Counted from the first letter of the stretch, positions 1 through 9,413 are shown. The stretch: 64,000 nt of DNA from Flavobacteriales bacterium UBA5040 (GCA_002415135.1 DIBY01000001.1:301199-365198); one strand, 5' to 3'. Program-made: numbers and translations. The notes: generated from the letters alone by a model not told the origin.

Positions 1-1
1 T

Positions 2-2326
2 GCCTTTCTAGCTATTAATACTTCAAAAAATTCTGGAGAAAAATACATTCAATCTGCTATTGAAAAAGGAATTGACATTATCATTTCTGAACATCATTTT
101 CCGCAATATGAAAACATTACTTGGATCATCGTTAAAAATTCAATTGAATTTCTTCAAAAAATTGCAAAATACCATCTAAATCAATTTGATTTAAAAACGA
201 TAGGTATTACCGGAAGTAATGGTAAAACAATTGTCAAAGAATGGCTCTACCAATCTTTATTTCACGATTACGCGACCGTAAAAAGTCCGAAGAGTTTTAA
301 CTCTCAACTGGGACTTCCACTTTCCTTATTGGAGATCAGTAAAAAACATCAGTTAGGAATTTTTGAAGTTGGGATTTCGAAACCTAATGAGATGATCATT
401 CTAGAAGATCTGTTCTCTCCACAAATAGGAATTCTTACGCATATAGGTGCTGCACATTCATCAAATTTTGATTCTGTTGAGGAACTTATTGATGAAAAAA
501 TTAAATTATTTGTCAATTCAGAAACGATTATTTTTAATGGAGATAATGAACTGGTTGTTAATAAAATAACTAAAATCTATTCAAGTAAAAAATTAACATC
601 ATTTGGTTTTAAAGATCATAATAATGTTTTTATTAAAAACGATTGGAAGGACAGATCGAAAGAAATAGAAATTCAATATTTTGATGAGCATTTTTCAGTT
701 CCGGTTTATCAGAGAGATGAAGCTACCATCAGCAATGTATTGTGTGTGATATGTGTTTTGAAAGAATTTGGTTTTGAAAATTCTAAGATTATCCAGAAAT
801 TAAATTCACTAAAATCCGTTGAAATGCGATTGGAAAGTGTGAATGGAATTCGGAATAATTTAATTATTAATGATTCTTTTAATCTTGATTTAGATTCTTT
901 GAAAATTGCTTTTCAGAATATCAACGAATATAACAAACCGAATAAAGCTTTAATTCTAACTGATTTTGTAGAGGGAAAAAATGCAGATCAGTTATACCAC
1001 GAAGTTGCTTTCTTAACCAACGAACAAAATTTCAATTCAGTTTTTCTAATTGGGGATGAGATAACGAAACTGGAAAGATTATTTGAAGCCACCACTTTTA
1101 CTTTTAATAATACCTCTGAACTCATTGAAAGTGTGAATCTTCACCAGATTGAAGACCATTTAATCTTATTGAAAGGAGCCAGAAAATTTGAAATTGATAA
1201 AGTAAAATCCTATTTAGAATTACAGAAACATGATACTGTTTTAGAAGTAAATTTAAATTCTATTCTACACAACATCAATGTTCATAAAGCTTTACTTAAG
1301 CCTAAGACCAAAATGATGGCAATGGTAAAAGCCTATTCTTACGGTTTAGGAGGTTATGAAATTGCAGAATTTTTGCAGCATCATCATATCGATTACTTGG
1401 GAGTTGCTTACGCTGATGAAGGTGTCGATCTTAGAAAAAGCGGAATTACGACGCCTATTATGGTGATGAATCCGGAACAACACAGTTACAATATCATCAT
1501 CGATTTTAATCTGGAACCGGAAATCTACAGTTTTCGCGTGCTCGAATTGTTTAATGAAAAACTCATTCAAAAAGGAATTCAACATCTTTATCCAATTCAT
1601 ATCAAAGTGGAAACAGGAATGCATCGTCTTGGTTTTAAAAAAGATGAATTGCCAGAACTCATTGATAGGTTGAACTCGATGAATGTGAAAGTAAAATCTA
1701 TTTTCAGCCATTTATCTTCTTCTGATGATGATCAAGAAAAAGAATATACCTTAGAACAAATTCATATCTTTAATGAAAATTCGTTAGCCCTTATCGCTGG
1801 TTTAAATGATCAACCGATCAGGCACATTCTCAATACTTCAGGCATAGTTAATTTTGCTGATTATCAATTTGATATGGTTAGAATTGGTATTGGAATGGTC
1901 GGAATTTCGGCAAACCCAGAAATTAAAAAACAACTTAAAAGTGCAGTTACTTTTAAGACCGTTATTTCGCAGATTTCAGAGATAAAACAAGGTGATTCAG
2001 TCGGTTACAACAGAAAATTTAAAACAGAAAAGAATACCAATATCGCCACTATTCCAGTTGGTTACGCTGATGGAATTCCCAGACTTATTGGAAATAACGT
2101 TGGTTTCGTTGGAATAAGAAATAATCTTTTTCCTATTGTCGGCAATGTTTGCATGGATATGATGATGATCGATTTGGGAGATTTTATGGTTAAAGAAGGT
2201 GAAGAAGTTATTATCTTTAACTCCAATCCATCCTTAGAAGAATTCGCAGGCTACTGCAAAACAATATCTTATGAAGTTCTAACTTCAATATCACGACGCG
2301 TAAAGCGCATATACATCAAAGATTAA
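2..2326 (+). CDS. murF-alr: Bifunctional MurF ligase / alanine racemase, 5' truncated by the window edge
   Basis: This fusion protein makes cell-wall precursors. The N-terminal half is UDP-N-acetylmuramoyl-tripeptide:D-Ala-D-Ala ligase and the C-terminal half is PLP-dependent alanine racemase. The frame is open from base 2, well upstream of the first ATG at 329, so that ATG is internal. The ATP-binding loop GITGSNGKT lies at 203-229. The racemase half has the PLP lysine in MVKAYSYG (codon at 1328) and the catalytic tyrosine in GYNRKF (codon at 2006). About 774 residues are visible; I estimate that 40-50 N-terminal residues are missing. The fusion is typical of Bacteroidota, whereas E. coli has separate genes. 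The stop codon directly abuts the ATG of the patatin gene, which suggests co-transcription. Confidence 0.96.
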   Translation, partial: AFLAINTSKNSGEKYIQSAIEKGIDIIISEHHFPQYENITWIIVKNSIEFLQKIAKYHLNQFDLKTIGITGSNGKTIVKEWLYQSLFHDYATVKSPKSFNSQLGLPLSLLEISKKHQLGIFEVGISKPNEMIILEDLFSPQIGILTHIGAAHSSNFDSVEELIDEKIKLFVNSETIIFNGDNELVVNKITKIYSSKKLTSFGFKDHNNVFIKNDWKDRSKEIEIQYFDEHFSVPVYQRDEATISNVLCVICVLKEFGFENSKIIQKLNSLKSVEMRLESVNGIRNNLIINDSFNLDLDSLKIAFQNINEYNKPNKALILTDFVEGKNADQLYHEVAFLTNEQNFNSVFLIGDEITKLERLFEATTFTFNNTSELIESVNLHQIEDHLILLKGARKFEIDKVKSYLELQKHDTVLEVNLNSILHNINVHKALLKPKTKMMAMVKAYSYGLGGYEIAEFLQHHHIDYLGVAYADEGVDLRKSGITTPIMVMNPEQHSYNIIIDFNLEPEIYSFRVLELFNEKLIQKGIQHLYPIHIKVETGMHRLGFKKDELPELIDRLNSMNVKVKSIFSHLSSSDDDQEKEYTLEQIHIFNENSLALIAGLNDQPIRHILNTSGIVNFADYQFDMVRIGIGMVGISANPEIKKQLKSAVTFKTVISQISEIKQGDSVGYNRKFKTEKNTNIATIPVGYADGIPRLIGNNVGFVGIRNNLFPIVGNVCMDMMMIDLGDFMVKEGEEVIIFNSNPSLEEFAGYCKTISYEVLTSISRRVKRIYIKD

Positions 2327-4492
2327 ATGAAAAAAAACATCATCTATTTCCTTTTCCTTTTTATGACTGTTGCTTTGAATGCACAGATTAAGGACGGTTT
2401 TACAATTCCAAAAAATCCAAGGATCGGTTTATCACTTTCTGGTGGTGGAGCCAAAGGTTTCGCCCATATTGGCGTTCTCAAGGTCTTAGATTCTTTAGGA
2501 GTAAAAGTCGACTATATATCTGGAACGAGTATGGGTGCAATTGTCGGTGGTTTATATGCCTCTGGATACACTGGAAAAGAAATCGAACAGATCGTAATGG
2601 ATACTGATTTCTATTCTCTTATCGCCAATGAAAAGACCCGACAAGAGACTTCATTTTTCAACAAATCAGTCGATAAGTATATTCTAACTGTTCCCATAAA
2701 AGATGGGAAGATCAACGTACTTCCGAAAGCGATCTCTACGGGTCAGAAAAACATTTATATGTTGAAGGAACTCTTTAAAAATGTTTCAACAATTACTGAT
2801 TTCTCCAAATTACCCATTCCTTTTATGTGCGTTGCCACCAATCTGGAAAGTGGAAAAATGAAATTATTTGAAAACGGAGATCTGGTAAGTTCTATTATGG
2901 CAAGTTCAGCGTTTCCTTCTTTAATGGACCCGGTAAAAATAAATGACTCACTGTATATTGATGGCGCGATGACTATCAATTATCCTTCTAAGCCATTAAA
3001 AGATAAAGGAATTGATATTGTTATTGGAGTCGATTTAAGTCAGGGATTATCAAGTCGGAAAGATTTGCAGTCGGCAATCTCTATTTTAAATCAAGTGATC
3101 GATTTTGGCATTCAAAAAGAAACAAAAAATCAGTACAACTATACAGACATCAATATTCATCCAAACTTGGATGGAACTGGCGCTACTAGTTACGACGCTA
3201 AAAAAGCAATCTTGGATTCTGGTTACGTTGAAGCTCAGAAGTATGCTCAAACGCTTTCTTTATTACCAAAAAGAGAGGATATTCTTCTCCGCGCACCGAT
3301 GAGCTCTGTTTATTCCAACGTTTATAAAATTGACAGTCTTATTCTGGAAAACGATCATATTTTCAGAAAAAACTATGTGTTGGGAAAAATGAATTTAAAA
3401 ATTCCTTCCCTTCAAACCTACGGTGGTATTAATAAAATGATTGATAAATTATATGCGACTAACAATTATCGTTTAATTAATTATGACATCGTCCAAGGAA
3501 ATGATAAGAATTATTTAAAGTTAGATGTGACCGAAGATGATACCCGCTTCTTTTTGAAATTCGGTTTGCATTACGATGAAATATTTAAAACGGGATTACT
3601 CCTGAACGCCACTGCAAAACGTCTGTTATTCCGTAATTCTACGGTTTCCTTAGATATTGTCGTTGGTGATCAGCCTCGATATTACTTCAATTATTTCATC
3701 GATAATGGATACATTCCCGGCCTTGGAGTGTACGCCTCCGGAATGTCCCTGGATCTGAAAGATGAGGCTGGTAATATTTTCGAAAAATGGAATTGGTTTA
3801 GAAGCGAAGTATTTTTACAATCCATTTGGCGAGATAAATATGCGGTTGGAGCTGGAATCAGCAGTGATTATTTCGACTCGAAAATTACAGGCACTACGGG
3901 TTATAACAACTCTCAGAATTTTCTAAATGCCTATGCTTTTATTAAAAGTGATACGCAGGATGACCGTAGTTTTCCGACCAGAGGTTTATTCTTATCAGCC
4001 GAAGGAAAACTTTTAGATATATTGAACAAGTTTGACGATGGTCGAATTCTTCAGTTCAAAATCGATACGCAATTGAATTTCCCAGTGACCAATTGGTTAA
4101 CATACCGTCTTGGATTATTTGGAGGATTTACCATCGGTGATAATCTGAGCCCTTACTATAACTACAGAATGGGTGGAATATTTGATCAAAATCTCGGCAA
4201 TTTTGTTACCTTCCAAGGTTATCAATTTGGTCAGACCGTCGCGCAGAATATTTTAATTTCTTCGAGTACAGCTCAATTTAGATTATCTAAAAACTTCTTT
4301 GCAGATGCTAATTTTTCCTTCGCGAATTTGTTTGACGATTTAAATGTTGATGATATTTTACACGTTTCAGATTCTTCTGCTGGATTAACTGCAGGCTATA
4401 AATCTCCTTTTGGCCAAATAAAAGTCAATTATAGTCATTCACTAAAAATTAACAGAGGAATGTTCAGCGTAATTCTGGGACATTGGTTTTAA
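2327..4492 (+). CDS. Patatin-like phospholipase with C-terminal outer-membrane barrel
   Basis: Predicted secreted or outer-membrane lipid acyl hydrolase of 721 aa. A signal peptide covers about residues 1-19 (ends LNAQ). The patatin domain has the oxyanion-hole motif GGGAKG (39-44), the nucleophile elbow GTSMG with Ser68, and the second dyad residue in IDGA (Asp212). After a POTRA-like stretch, about residues 400-721 look like a BamA/surface-antigen barrel: alternating short strands, many Tyr/Asn/Gly residues, and a terminal aromatic (GHWF). This architecture matches PlpD-type (type Vd) autotransporter-like patatins. Whether the passenger domain is released cannot be judged from sequence. The start follows the murF-alr stop with no spacer and ybeY begins two bases after its stop, so the three genes are probably one transcript. 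Confidence 0.92.
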   Translation: MKKNIIYFLFLFMTVALNAQIKDGFTIPKNPRIGLSLSGGGAKGFAHIGVLKVLDSLGVKVDYISGTSMGAIVGGLYASGYTGKEIEQIVMDTDFYSLIANEKTRQETSFFNKSVDKYILTVPIKDGKINVLPKAISTGQKNIYMLKELFKNVSTITDFSKLPIPFMCVATNLESGKMKLFENGDLVSSIMASSAFPSLMDPVKINDSLYIDGAMTINYPSKPLKDKGIDIVIGVDLSQGLSSRKDLQSAISILNQVIDFGIQKETKNQYNYTDINIHPNLDGTGATSYDAKKAILDSGYVEAQKYAQTLSLLPKREDILLRAPMSSVYSNVYKIDSLILENDHIFRKNYVLGKMNLKIPSLQTYGGINKMIDKLYATNNYRLINYDIVQGNDKNYLKLDVTEDDTRFFLKFGLHYDEIFKTGLLLNATAKRLLFRNSTVSLDIVVGDQPRYYFNYFIDNGYIPGLGVYASGMSLDLKDEAGNIFEKWNWFRSEVFLQSIWRDKYAVGAGISSDYFDSKITGTTGYNNSQNFLNAYAFIKSDTQDDRSFPTRGLFLSAEGKLLDILNKFDDGRILQFKIDTQLNFPVTNWLTYRLGLFGGFTIGDNLSPYYNYRMGGIFDQNLGNFVTFQGYQFGQTVAQNILISSSTAQFRLSKNFFADANFSFANLFDDLNVDDILHVSDSSAGLTAGYKSPFGQIKVNYSHSLKINRGMFSVILGHWF

Positions 4493-4493
4493 T

Positions 4494-4904
4494 ATGATGA
4501 TACAATTTTTTTTTGAAAATATCGACCCTATCGAAATCGACACCTCCACCAATGAGTGGCTGCAAAAATTAATCGTACATGAAGGTAAAAAAGTGGGTAA
4601 AATCAACTACATTTTTTTATCCGACGATGGATTATTAAAAGTAAATCGCGACTTCCTTCAACACGACTATTATACGGACGTCATCACCTTTGACTATGTG
4701 AAGGGTAAAACCATTTCGGCAGATATTTTTGTATCTTTGCCCCGCATTTCTGAAAACGCACTATCGCACTCAAAAGATTTTAAATCAGAACTACACAGAG
4801 TTTTGGCCCACGGACTTCTTCATCTTTGTGGATATAAAGATAAAACGGATGAAGAAATTACAGAAATGCGGAATAAAGAAGATTTCTATCTAAATATTTT
4901 TTAG
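4494..4904 (+). CDS. ybeY: Endoribonuclease YbeY (16S rRNA maturation)
   Basis: Metal-dependent endoribonuclease involved in 16S rRNA 3'-end processing and 70S ribosome quality control. It has 136 aa, within the usual family range. The signature near the C-terminus reads HGLLHLCGYKDK. The first two metal-binding histidines are present, but the third His of the classical HGxLHLxGYDH motif is replaced, leaving Asp and Lys. I believe this variant is common in Bacteroidota, so it need not mean loss of function. The gene starts with ATGATG; either codon could be used. It lies two bases after the patatin stop and upstream of mnmG. Confidence 0.9.
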   Translation: MMIQFFFENIDPIEIDTSTNEWLQKLIVHEGKKVGKINYIFLSDDGLLKVNRDFLQHDYYTDVITFDYVKGKTISADIFVSLPRISENALSHSKDFKSELHRVLAHGLLHLCGYKDKTDEEITEMRNKEDFYLNIF

Positions 4905-4913
4905 AAGCTTAAT

Positions 4914-4980
4914 CCCGCTGTCCGCTATATCTATTGTTTCGCTTCGCTACACAATAGGATGCCGCTTCCATCGGGGCTAA
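4914..4980. repeat. Dispersed intergenic element, copy A
   Basis: Unusually GC-rich stretch for this genome, running from CCCGCTGTCCGCTATA to TCCATCGGGGCTAA. It contains an inverted repeat CTATTGT (4931-4937) / ACAATAG (4951-4957). The outer CCCGCT...GGGCT blocks recur around 25911-25974 and, more loosely, at 62886-62977, with unrelated hairpin cores in each copy. It sits between ybeY and the parS site. Confidence 0.6.
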
Positions 4981-5011
4981 AATTGCAGAAATCTTTACAC
5001 TATTTTATTAA

Positions 5012-5027
5012 TGTTTCACGTGAAACA
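5012..5027. other. parS: parS-type ParB-binding site 1
   Basis: The 16-mer TGTTTCACGTGAAACA is a perfect palindrome and an exact match to the chromosomal parS consensus TGTTNCACGTGAAACA. It lies 15 bp before the mnmG start codon. ParB spreading from parS sites organises origin segregation in many bacteria. parA and parB are not in the window. Confidence 0.85.
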
Positions 5028-5042
5028 TTCTAACAGAACAAA

Positions 5043-6902
5043 ATGATAAACGAAATATACGATGTTATTGTAGTAGGTGCTGGACATGCTGGATCAGAAG
5101 CAGCTGCTGCTGCCGCTAACTTAGGTTCCAAAACCTTGTTGATTACAATGAACATGCAAACCATCGGACAAATGTCTTGTAACCCGGCCATGGGTGGAAT
5201 TGCGAAAGGACAGATTGTTCGGGAAATAGATGCGATGGGCGGTTATTCTGGAATTATTGCAGATAAATCTGCGATACAATTCAAGATGCTTAATCTTTCT
5301 AAAGGTCCTGCAATGTGGTCTCCAAGAACACAAAATGACAGAATGTTATTTGCCGAAGAATGGAGAATTGCTTTAGAACAAACTCCAAACCTGGACTTCT
5401 TTCAGGACATGGTGAAAAGTTTAATTATCGAAAATCATAAAGTTGTCGGAGTTATTACGTCCTTAGGATTAGAAATTAGAGGAAGATCGGTTGTCTTAAC
5501 CAATGGAACTTTTCTTAATGGATTAATTCACGTTGGAGATAAACAACTCGGGGGTGGAAGAATGGGCGAACCCCGCGCTTTTGGAATCACAGAACAACTG
5601 GTTAGTTTAGGTTTCGAATCAGGTCGAATGAAAACCGGAACTCCTCCCAGAGTAGATGGCAGATCACTCGACTATTCTAAAATGGAAGAACAAAAAGGAG
5701 ATGAAAATCCTAAGAAATTCTCCTATTTAGAAAGTCCAAAATTAACAAAACAAGTGAGTTGTCATATCGTTTACACCAACGAAACGGTACATGACATATT
5801 AAGAGAAGGTTTTGCCAGAAGTCCAATGTTTAACGGCACTATTCAAAGTATCGGTCCACGATATTGTCCAAGTATTGAAGATAAAATAAATCGTTTTGCT
5901 GAACGCGAACGTCACCAATTATTTGTAGAACCGGAAGGCTGGCGAACGGTTGAAATCTACGTTAATGGCTTTAGTTCTTCACTTCCAGAAGATATTCAAT
6001 TAAAAGCAATGCGTCATATTCCAGGCTTTGCAAATGCGAAAGTATTCCGTCCTGGTTATGCTATTGAATATGACTACTTCCCTCCTACTCAATTACACCA
6101 TACTTTAGAAACAAAGTTAATTGAAAATCTTTATTTCGCTGGACAAATTAATGGAACAACAGGCTATGAAGAAGCCGCTGGACAAGGTTTAATTGCAGGA
6201 ATCAATGCTCACAATAAAGTTCATGAAAAAGATCCGTTCACTCTCAATAGAGATGAAGCTTATATCGGGGTTCTCATCGATGATTTAATAACAAAAGGAA
6301 CCGATGAGCCTTATCGTATGTTCACTTCCAGAGCTGAATACAGATTATTATTACGTCAAGATAATGCGGATATTCGTCTAACAGAAAAGTCTTACAATTT
6401 AGGTTTGGCAAATGAAGAAAGACTAATAAAAGTACAGGACAAAATTACTAAAAGTAATCAGTTAGAGAGTTTCTTGAAAGATACTTCCTTAAAACCAGGA
6501 ATTATTAATCCAGTGTTAGAAAGTATTAATTCAGCTAAAGTTGATCAGGCCTATCGTTCGGCTCAAATTTTAACGAGACCAAACATGACCTTGGCGAAAT
6601 TAGAAGAAATCGATTTCATTAAAGAAGCTACGCAGCACTACTCGACTGAAGTAAAAGAACAAGCAGAGATCAATATCAAATACAAAGGATATATTGAAAA
6701 AGAAAGAGATAATGTTGCTAAATTAACGCGCTTGGAAACAATTAAAATTCCTGATGAGTTTGATTACAGTAATCTAAAATCGCTCTCTGCAGAAGCCAAA
6801 CAAAAATTTAATAAAGTAAGGCCAAAAACGATTGCACAAGCGGCAAGAATTAGTGGAGTTTCACCAGCAGACATTAATATACTTTTAATCTATTTAAAAT
6901 AA
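5043..6902 (+). CDS. mnmG: tRNA uridine-5-carboxymethylaminomethyl modification enzyme MnmG (GidA)
   Basis: FAD-dependent enzyme that, with MnmE, installs the cmnm5 group on the wobble uridine of certain tRNAs. It has 619 aa, normal for the family. The N-terminal dinucleotide-binding fold is clear (GAGHAGSEAA, residues 12-21). MnmG family blocks follow, including the region with CNPAMGGIAKG, GGGRMGEPRA and the Cys-containing YCPSIEDK segment, then the helical C-terminal domain ending in ARISGVSPADI. The gene is bracketed by parS-type sites at 5012-5027 and at 6903-6918, the latter beginning right after its stop codon. In many bacteria gidA/mnmG lies near oriC and parAB, and the parS sites support an origin-proximal position here as well. 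MnmE is not in the window. Confidence 0.97.
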   Translation: MINEIYDVIVVGAGHAGSEAAAAAANLGSKTLLITMNMQTIGQMSCNPAMGGIAKGQIVREIDAMGGYSGIIADKSAIQFKMLNLSKGPAMWSPRTQNDRMLFAEEWRIALEQTPNLDFFQDMVKSLIIENHKVVGVITSLGLEIRGRSVVLTNGTFLNGLIHVGDKQLGGGRMGEPRAFGITEQLVSLGFESGRMKTGTPPRVDGRSLDYSKMEEQKGDENPKKFSYLESPKLTKQVSCHIVYTNETVHDILREGFARSPMFNGTIQSIGPRYCPSIEDKINRFAERERHQLFVEPEGWRTVEIYVNGFSSSLPEDIQLKAMRHIPGFANAKVFRPGYAIEYDYFPPTQLHHTLETKLIENLYFAGQINGTTGYEEAAGQGLIAGINAHNKVHEKDPFTLNRDEAYIGVLIDDLITKGTDEPYRMFTSRAEYRLLLRQDNADIRLTEKSYNLGLANEERLIKVQDKITKSNQLESFLKDTSLKPGIINPVLESINSAKVDQAYRSAQILTRPNMTLAKLEEIDFIKEATQHYSTEVKEQAEINIKYKGYIEKERDNVAKLTRLETIKIPDEFDYSNLKSLSAEAKQKFNKVRPKTIAQAARISGVSPADINILLIYLK

Positions 6903-6918
6903 TGTTCCACGTGAAACA
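6903..6918. other. parS: parS-type ParB-binding site 2
   Basis: The 16-mer TGTTCCACGTGAAACA fits TGTTNCACGTGAAACA exactly, using C at the free position. It begins at the base immediately after the mnmG stop codon, 1.9 kb from site 1. Confidence 0.82.
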
Positions 6919-6944
6919 TTACAAGAATAATGTTGTATCCGTCT

Positions 6945-7763
6945 ATGAAAATTAAAGATCATTTCCTTACTCAAGAAGAGTTTGAATTAAAGGAAACTTC
7001 AACTCGCGGAGTTTATAAAACTTATCCTGTTCCTGAAAATATTTCGTCGTATTACGATAGTAAAGATTATATTTCTCATCATCAAGATTCCGGTTCCTTG
7101 AAAGAAAAATTGTATAAATTTTTACAAAATTTTAATCTTAAGTACAAACGCAATATCCTATTTGACTTTGTCGGTAGAGATAAAAGAGTTTTAGATTACG
7201 GATGTGGTGCTGGCGAATTTGTAAAATATATTGAAAGTGATTTTGAAACTTTCGGTTTTGAACCTAATGAAGTTGCCAACAGCGCTGCAATTAAAAAAGT
7301 TGATAAAACTAAAATTATCAATAGTCTTGATTTTATTAAGGATGAAACTTTAGATGCAATAACGCTTTGGCATGTTTTCGAACATGTCGAAAATCAGGAT
7401 GAAATTTTAAATATTTTTTATAATAAGCTAAAAGAAAAAGGAACTTTAATTATTGCAGTACCAAATCCAACTTCTTACGATGCTTTAAAATATAAAGAGT
7501 TTTGGGCAGCTTATGATGTTCCCAGACATATCTTTCATTTCTCAAAATCGGGCATGGAAAATTTAATGAATAACGATTCCTGGAAAATCAAAAAAATTAA
7601 ACCACTCCTACTCGATTCGTTTTATGTCTCAATGTTAAGCGAAAAATACCAAAAATCACCACTTTCGTGGCTAAAAGGATTGATCTACGGACTCATTTCT
7701 AACATAAAAGCATCAAAAACAGGCGAATTTTCTAGTTTGATATACATTATCGAAAAAAAGTAG
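6945..7763 (+). CDS. Class I SAM-dependent methyltransferase
   Basis: Predicted methyltransferase of about 272 aa (Methyltransf_23-like) with unknown substrate. The SAM-binding motif I is VLDYGCGAGEF. An acidic motif-II region (FGFEPNEVA) and WHVFEHVENQDEIL complete the Rossmann core, followed by IIAVPNPTSYD. An ATG at 6930 is possible, but MKIKDHFLTQEEFEL from 6945 looks like the natural start; the upstream codons (LYPS) look non-conserved and lie close to the parS site. The gene follows mnmG on the same strand. A degraded copy of its last 12 codons lies 80 bp downstream. Confidence 0.85.
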   Translation: MKIKDHFLTQEEFELKETSTRGVYKTYPVPENISSYYDSKDYISHHQDSGSLKEKLYKFLQNFNLKYKRNILFDFVGRDKRVLDYGCGAGEFVKYIESDFETFGFEPNEVANSAAIKKVDKTKIINSLDFIKDETLDAITLWHVFEHVENQDEILNIFYNKLKEKGTLIIAVPNPTSYDALKYKEFWAAYDVPRHIFHFSKSGMENLMNNDSWKIKKIKPLLLDSFYVSMLSEKYQKSPLSWLKGLIYGLISNIKASKTGEFSSLIYIIEKK

Positions 7764-8198
7764 AAGATCGATTTTTGCCTAGTTTCTGATATCCAATTTT
7801 GAGCGAATTTCACTAAAAACTATACATTATTGAAAAATTAACTTTTTTGACAAGAAAATTTTAATATTGACTTTAATGTTCAATTTGAAATTTTAGATTT
7901 GAAATTTTGATTTTAGATCATACAAAAATAAATAGATGTAAACAGAATACTAAGATTTTAAAAATTTACTATCGCTCACTTTTATTCTATTTAAAATAAC
8001 TTGAATTTAATACAGAAGATAAAAATATTTTAATTATGTCTAAAATCAAATAAATATCGAAGCTTAAAATTAACAAGTAGCACAAAAAAGAAAAATCTTT
8101 AAAACTCTATTTTATCACAAAATTTTAAATACAAAAAAAAGTTTCCATTTTACAGGAAACTTTTAATTTTATATAGAAACTAAAGTTTTAGTTCAAAA
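7764..8198. other. AT-rich intergenic region with a decayed gene-end duplication
   Basis: This 435-bp gap lies between the convergent methyltransferase and pgk genes. Bases 7803-7840 align without gaps to 7723-7760, the methyltransferase 3' end, at an exact 80-bp offset: both contain GCGAATTT, TATACATTAT and GAAAAA. The second copy would read EFH-stop-KLYIIEKL against EFSSLIYIIEKK in the gene. The rest is AT-rich with short TTGAAATTTT-type repeats and no supportable gene. The pgk terminator sits at its right end. Confidence 0.6.
8131..8164 (-). terminator. Intrinsic terminator of pgk
   Basis: Perfect 10-bp stem AAAAGTTTCC (8137-8146) / GGAAACTTTT (8155-8164) with an 8-nt loop. Read on the minus strand it is followed by a T run, as expected after pgk. 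Confidence 0.85.
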
Positions 8199-9389
8199 TT
8201 AACTGTTGATTGCTTTTATCCCAGGAAGTTCCATACCTTCTAAACTTTCCAACATTGCTCCTCCACCTGTAGAAACATAACTTACCTTCTCATCATATCC
8301 GAACTGCTTTACAAAAGCAACACTATCTCCACCACCAACAAGGGAGAAAGCTCCTAAGCTGGTCGCTTTTGCAATACTGTCTCCTAAAGCAACCGTTCCT
8401 GCTGCAAAATTAGACATTTCAAAAACACCAATCGGACCGTTCCATAAAATAGTTCTGGAATTCATGATCACATCATGAAATATTTTTCTGGATCGAACGC
8501 CAGCATCTAATCCCATCCAGCCGTCTGGAATCTCATAAATATCAACTTCCTTTATTTCAGCTTCATTATTAAAGTCATCGGCAATTAAAGAATCAACTGG
8601 TAAATAAACCGCGACATTTTGCGCCTTCGCTTTCTCCAAAATTTCTAAAGCTAACGATTGCTTATCAACCTCTACCAATGAATTACCAATATCACCGCCT
8701 AAAGCTCTTACAAAGGTAAAAGCCATTCCACCACCAATAATTAAATTATCAATTGCCGGTAATATATTTTCTATGATCGTAATTTTACTTGAAACCTTCG
8801 AACCTCCTAGAATTGCAGTAATTGGTTTTTCACCACTTTTCAATACTTTATCAATCGCTTCCAACTCTTTCGCCATTAGTAAACCGAAGAACTTAGTTGA
8901 AGGAAAATATTGTGCGATAACTGCCGTAGATGCATGGGCTCTGTGCGCAGTTCCGAAAGCATCGTTTACATAGGCATCTCCGAGGTCAGCTAATTGTTTT
9001 GCAAACGCTTCATCACCATTCTCTTCTTCATCATGAAAACGTAAATTTTCTAATAATAGAATTTCACCAGGCTGTAGTTCAGAACTCATTGTTTTTGCTT
9101 CTTCACCGATACAGTCGTCAGAAAATTTAACTGATTTTCCTAACACTTTCTCAATCTCAGGAAGGATATTTTTTAAAGAAAACTCTTCTGAGACTTTTCC
9201 TTTCGGACGACCTAAGTGCGTCATTAAGATCACCGATCCTCCATCATTCAAAATCTTTTCAATGGTAGGTTTTACCGCCTGAATTCTCGTGTTATCAGTA
9301 ACTTTCAAATCTGCATCTTGCGGTACGTTGAAATCTACTCTTACCAAAGCCTTTTTGTCTTTGAAGTCAAAATCGTTAATTGTTTTCAT
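8199..9389 (-). CDS. pgk: Phosphoglycerate kinase
   Basis: Glycolytic enzyme converting 1,3-bisphosphoglycerate and ADP to 3-phosphoglycerate and ATP. It has 396 aa, the standard bacterial length. The N-terminal substrate-binding signature RVDFNVPQ, the LMTHLGRPKG segment, the AILGGSKVSSKI motif and the C-terminal nucleotide-binding LVGGGDSVAFVKQ block are all present. It is monocistronic: a -33/-7 promoter pair lies at 9414-9442 and an intrinsic terminator follows its stop. It is the only minus-strand gene in the first 16 kb. Confidence 0.98.
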   Translation of the reverse strand: MKTINDFDFKDKKALVRVDFNVPQDADLKVTDNTRIQAVKPTIEKILNDGGSVILMTHLGRPKGKVSEEFSLKNILPEIEKVLGKSVKFSDDCIGEEAKTMSSELQPGEILLLENLRFHDEEENGDEAFAKQLADLGDAYVNDAFGTAHRAHASTAVIAQYFPSTKFFGLLMAKELEAIDKVLKSGEKPITAILGGSKVSSKITIIENILPAIDNLIIGGGMAFTFVRALGGDIGNSLVEVDKQSLALEILEKAKAQNVAVYLPVDSLIADDFNNEAEIKEVDIYEIPDGWMGLDAGVRSRKIFHDVIMNSRTILWNGPIGVFEMSNFAAGTVALGDSIAKATSLGAFSLVGGGDSVAFVKQFGYDEKVSYVSTGGGAMLESLEGMELPGIKAINS

Positions 9390-9413
9390 AAAAATTCTCC
9401 GTTTTAAGTTTCA

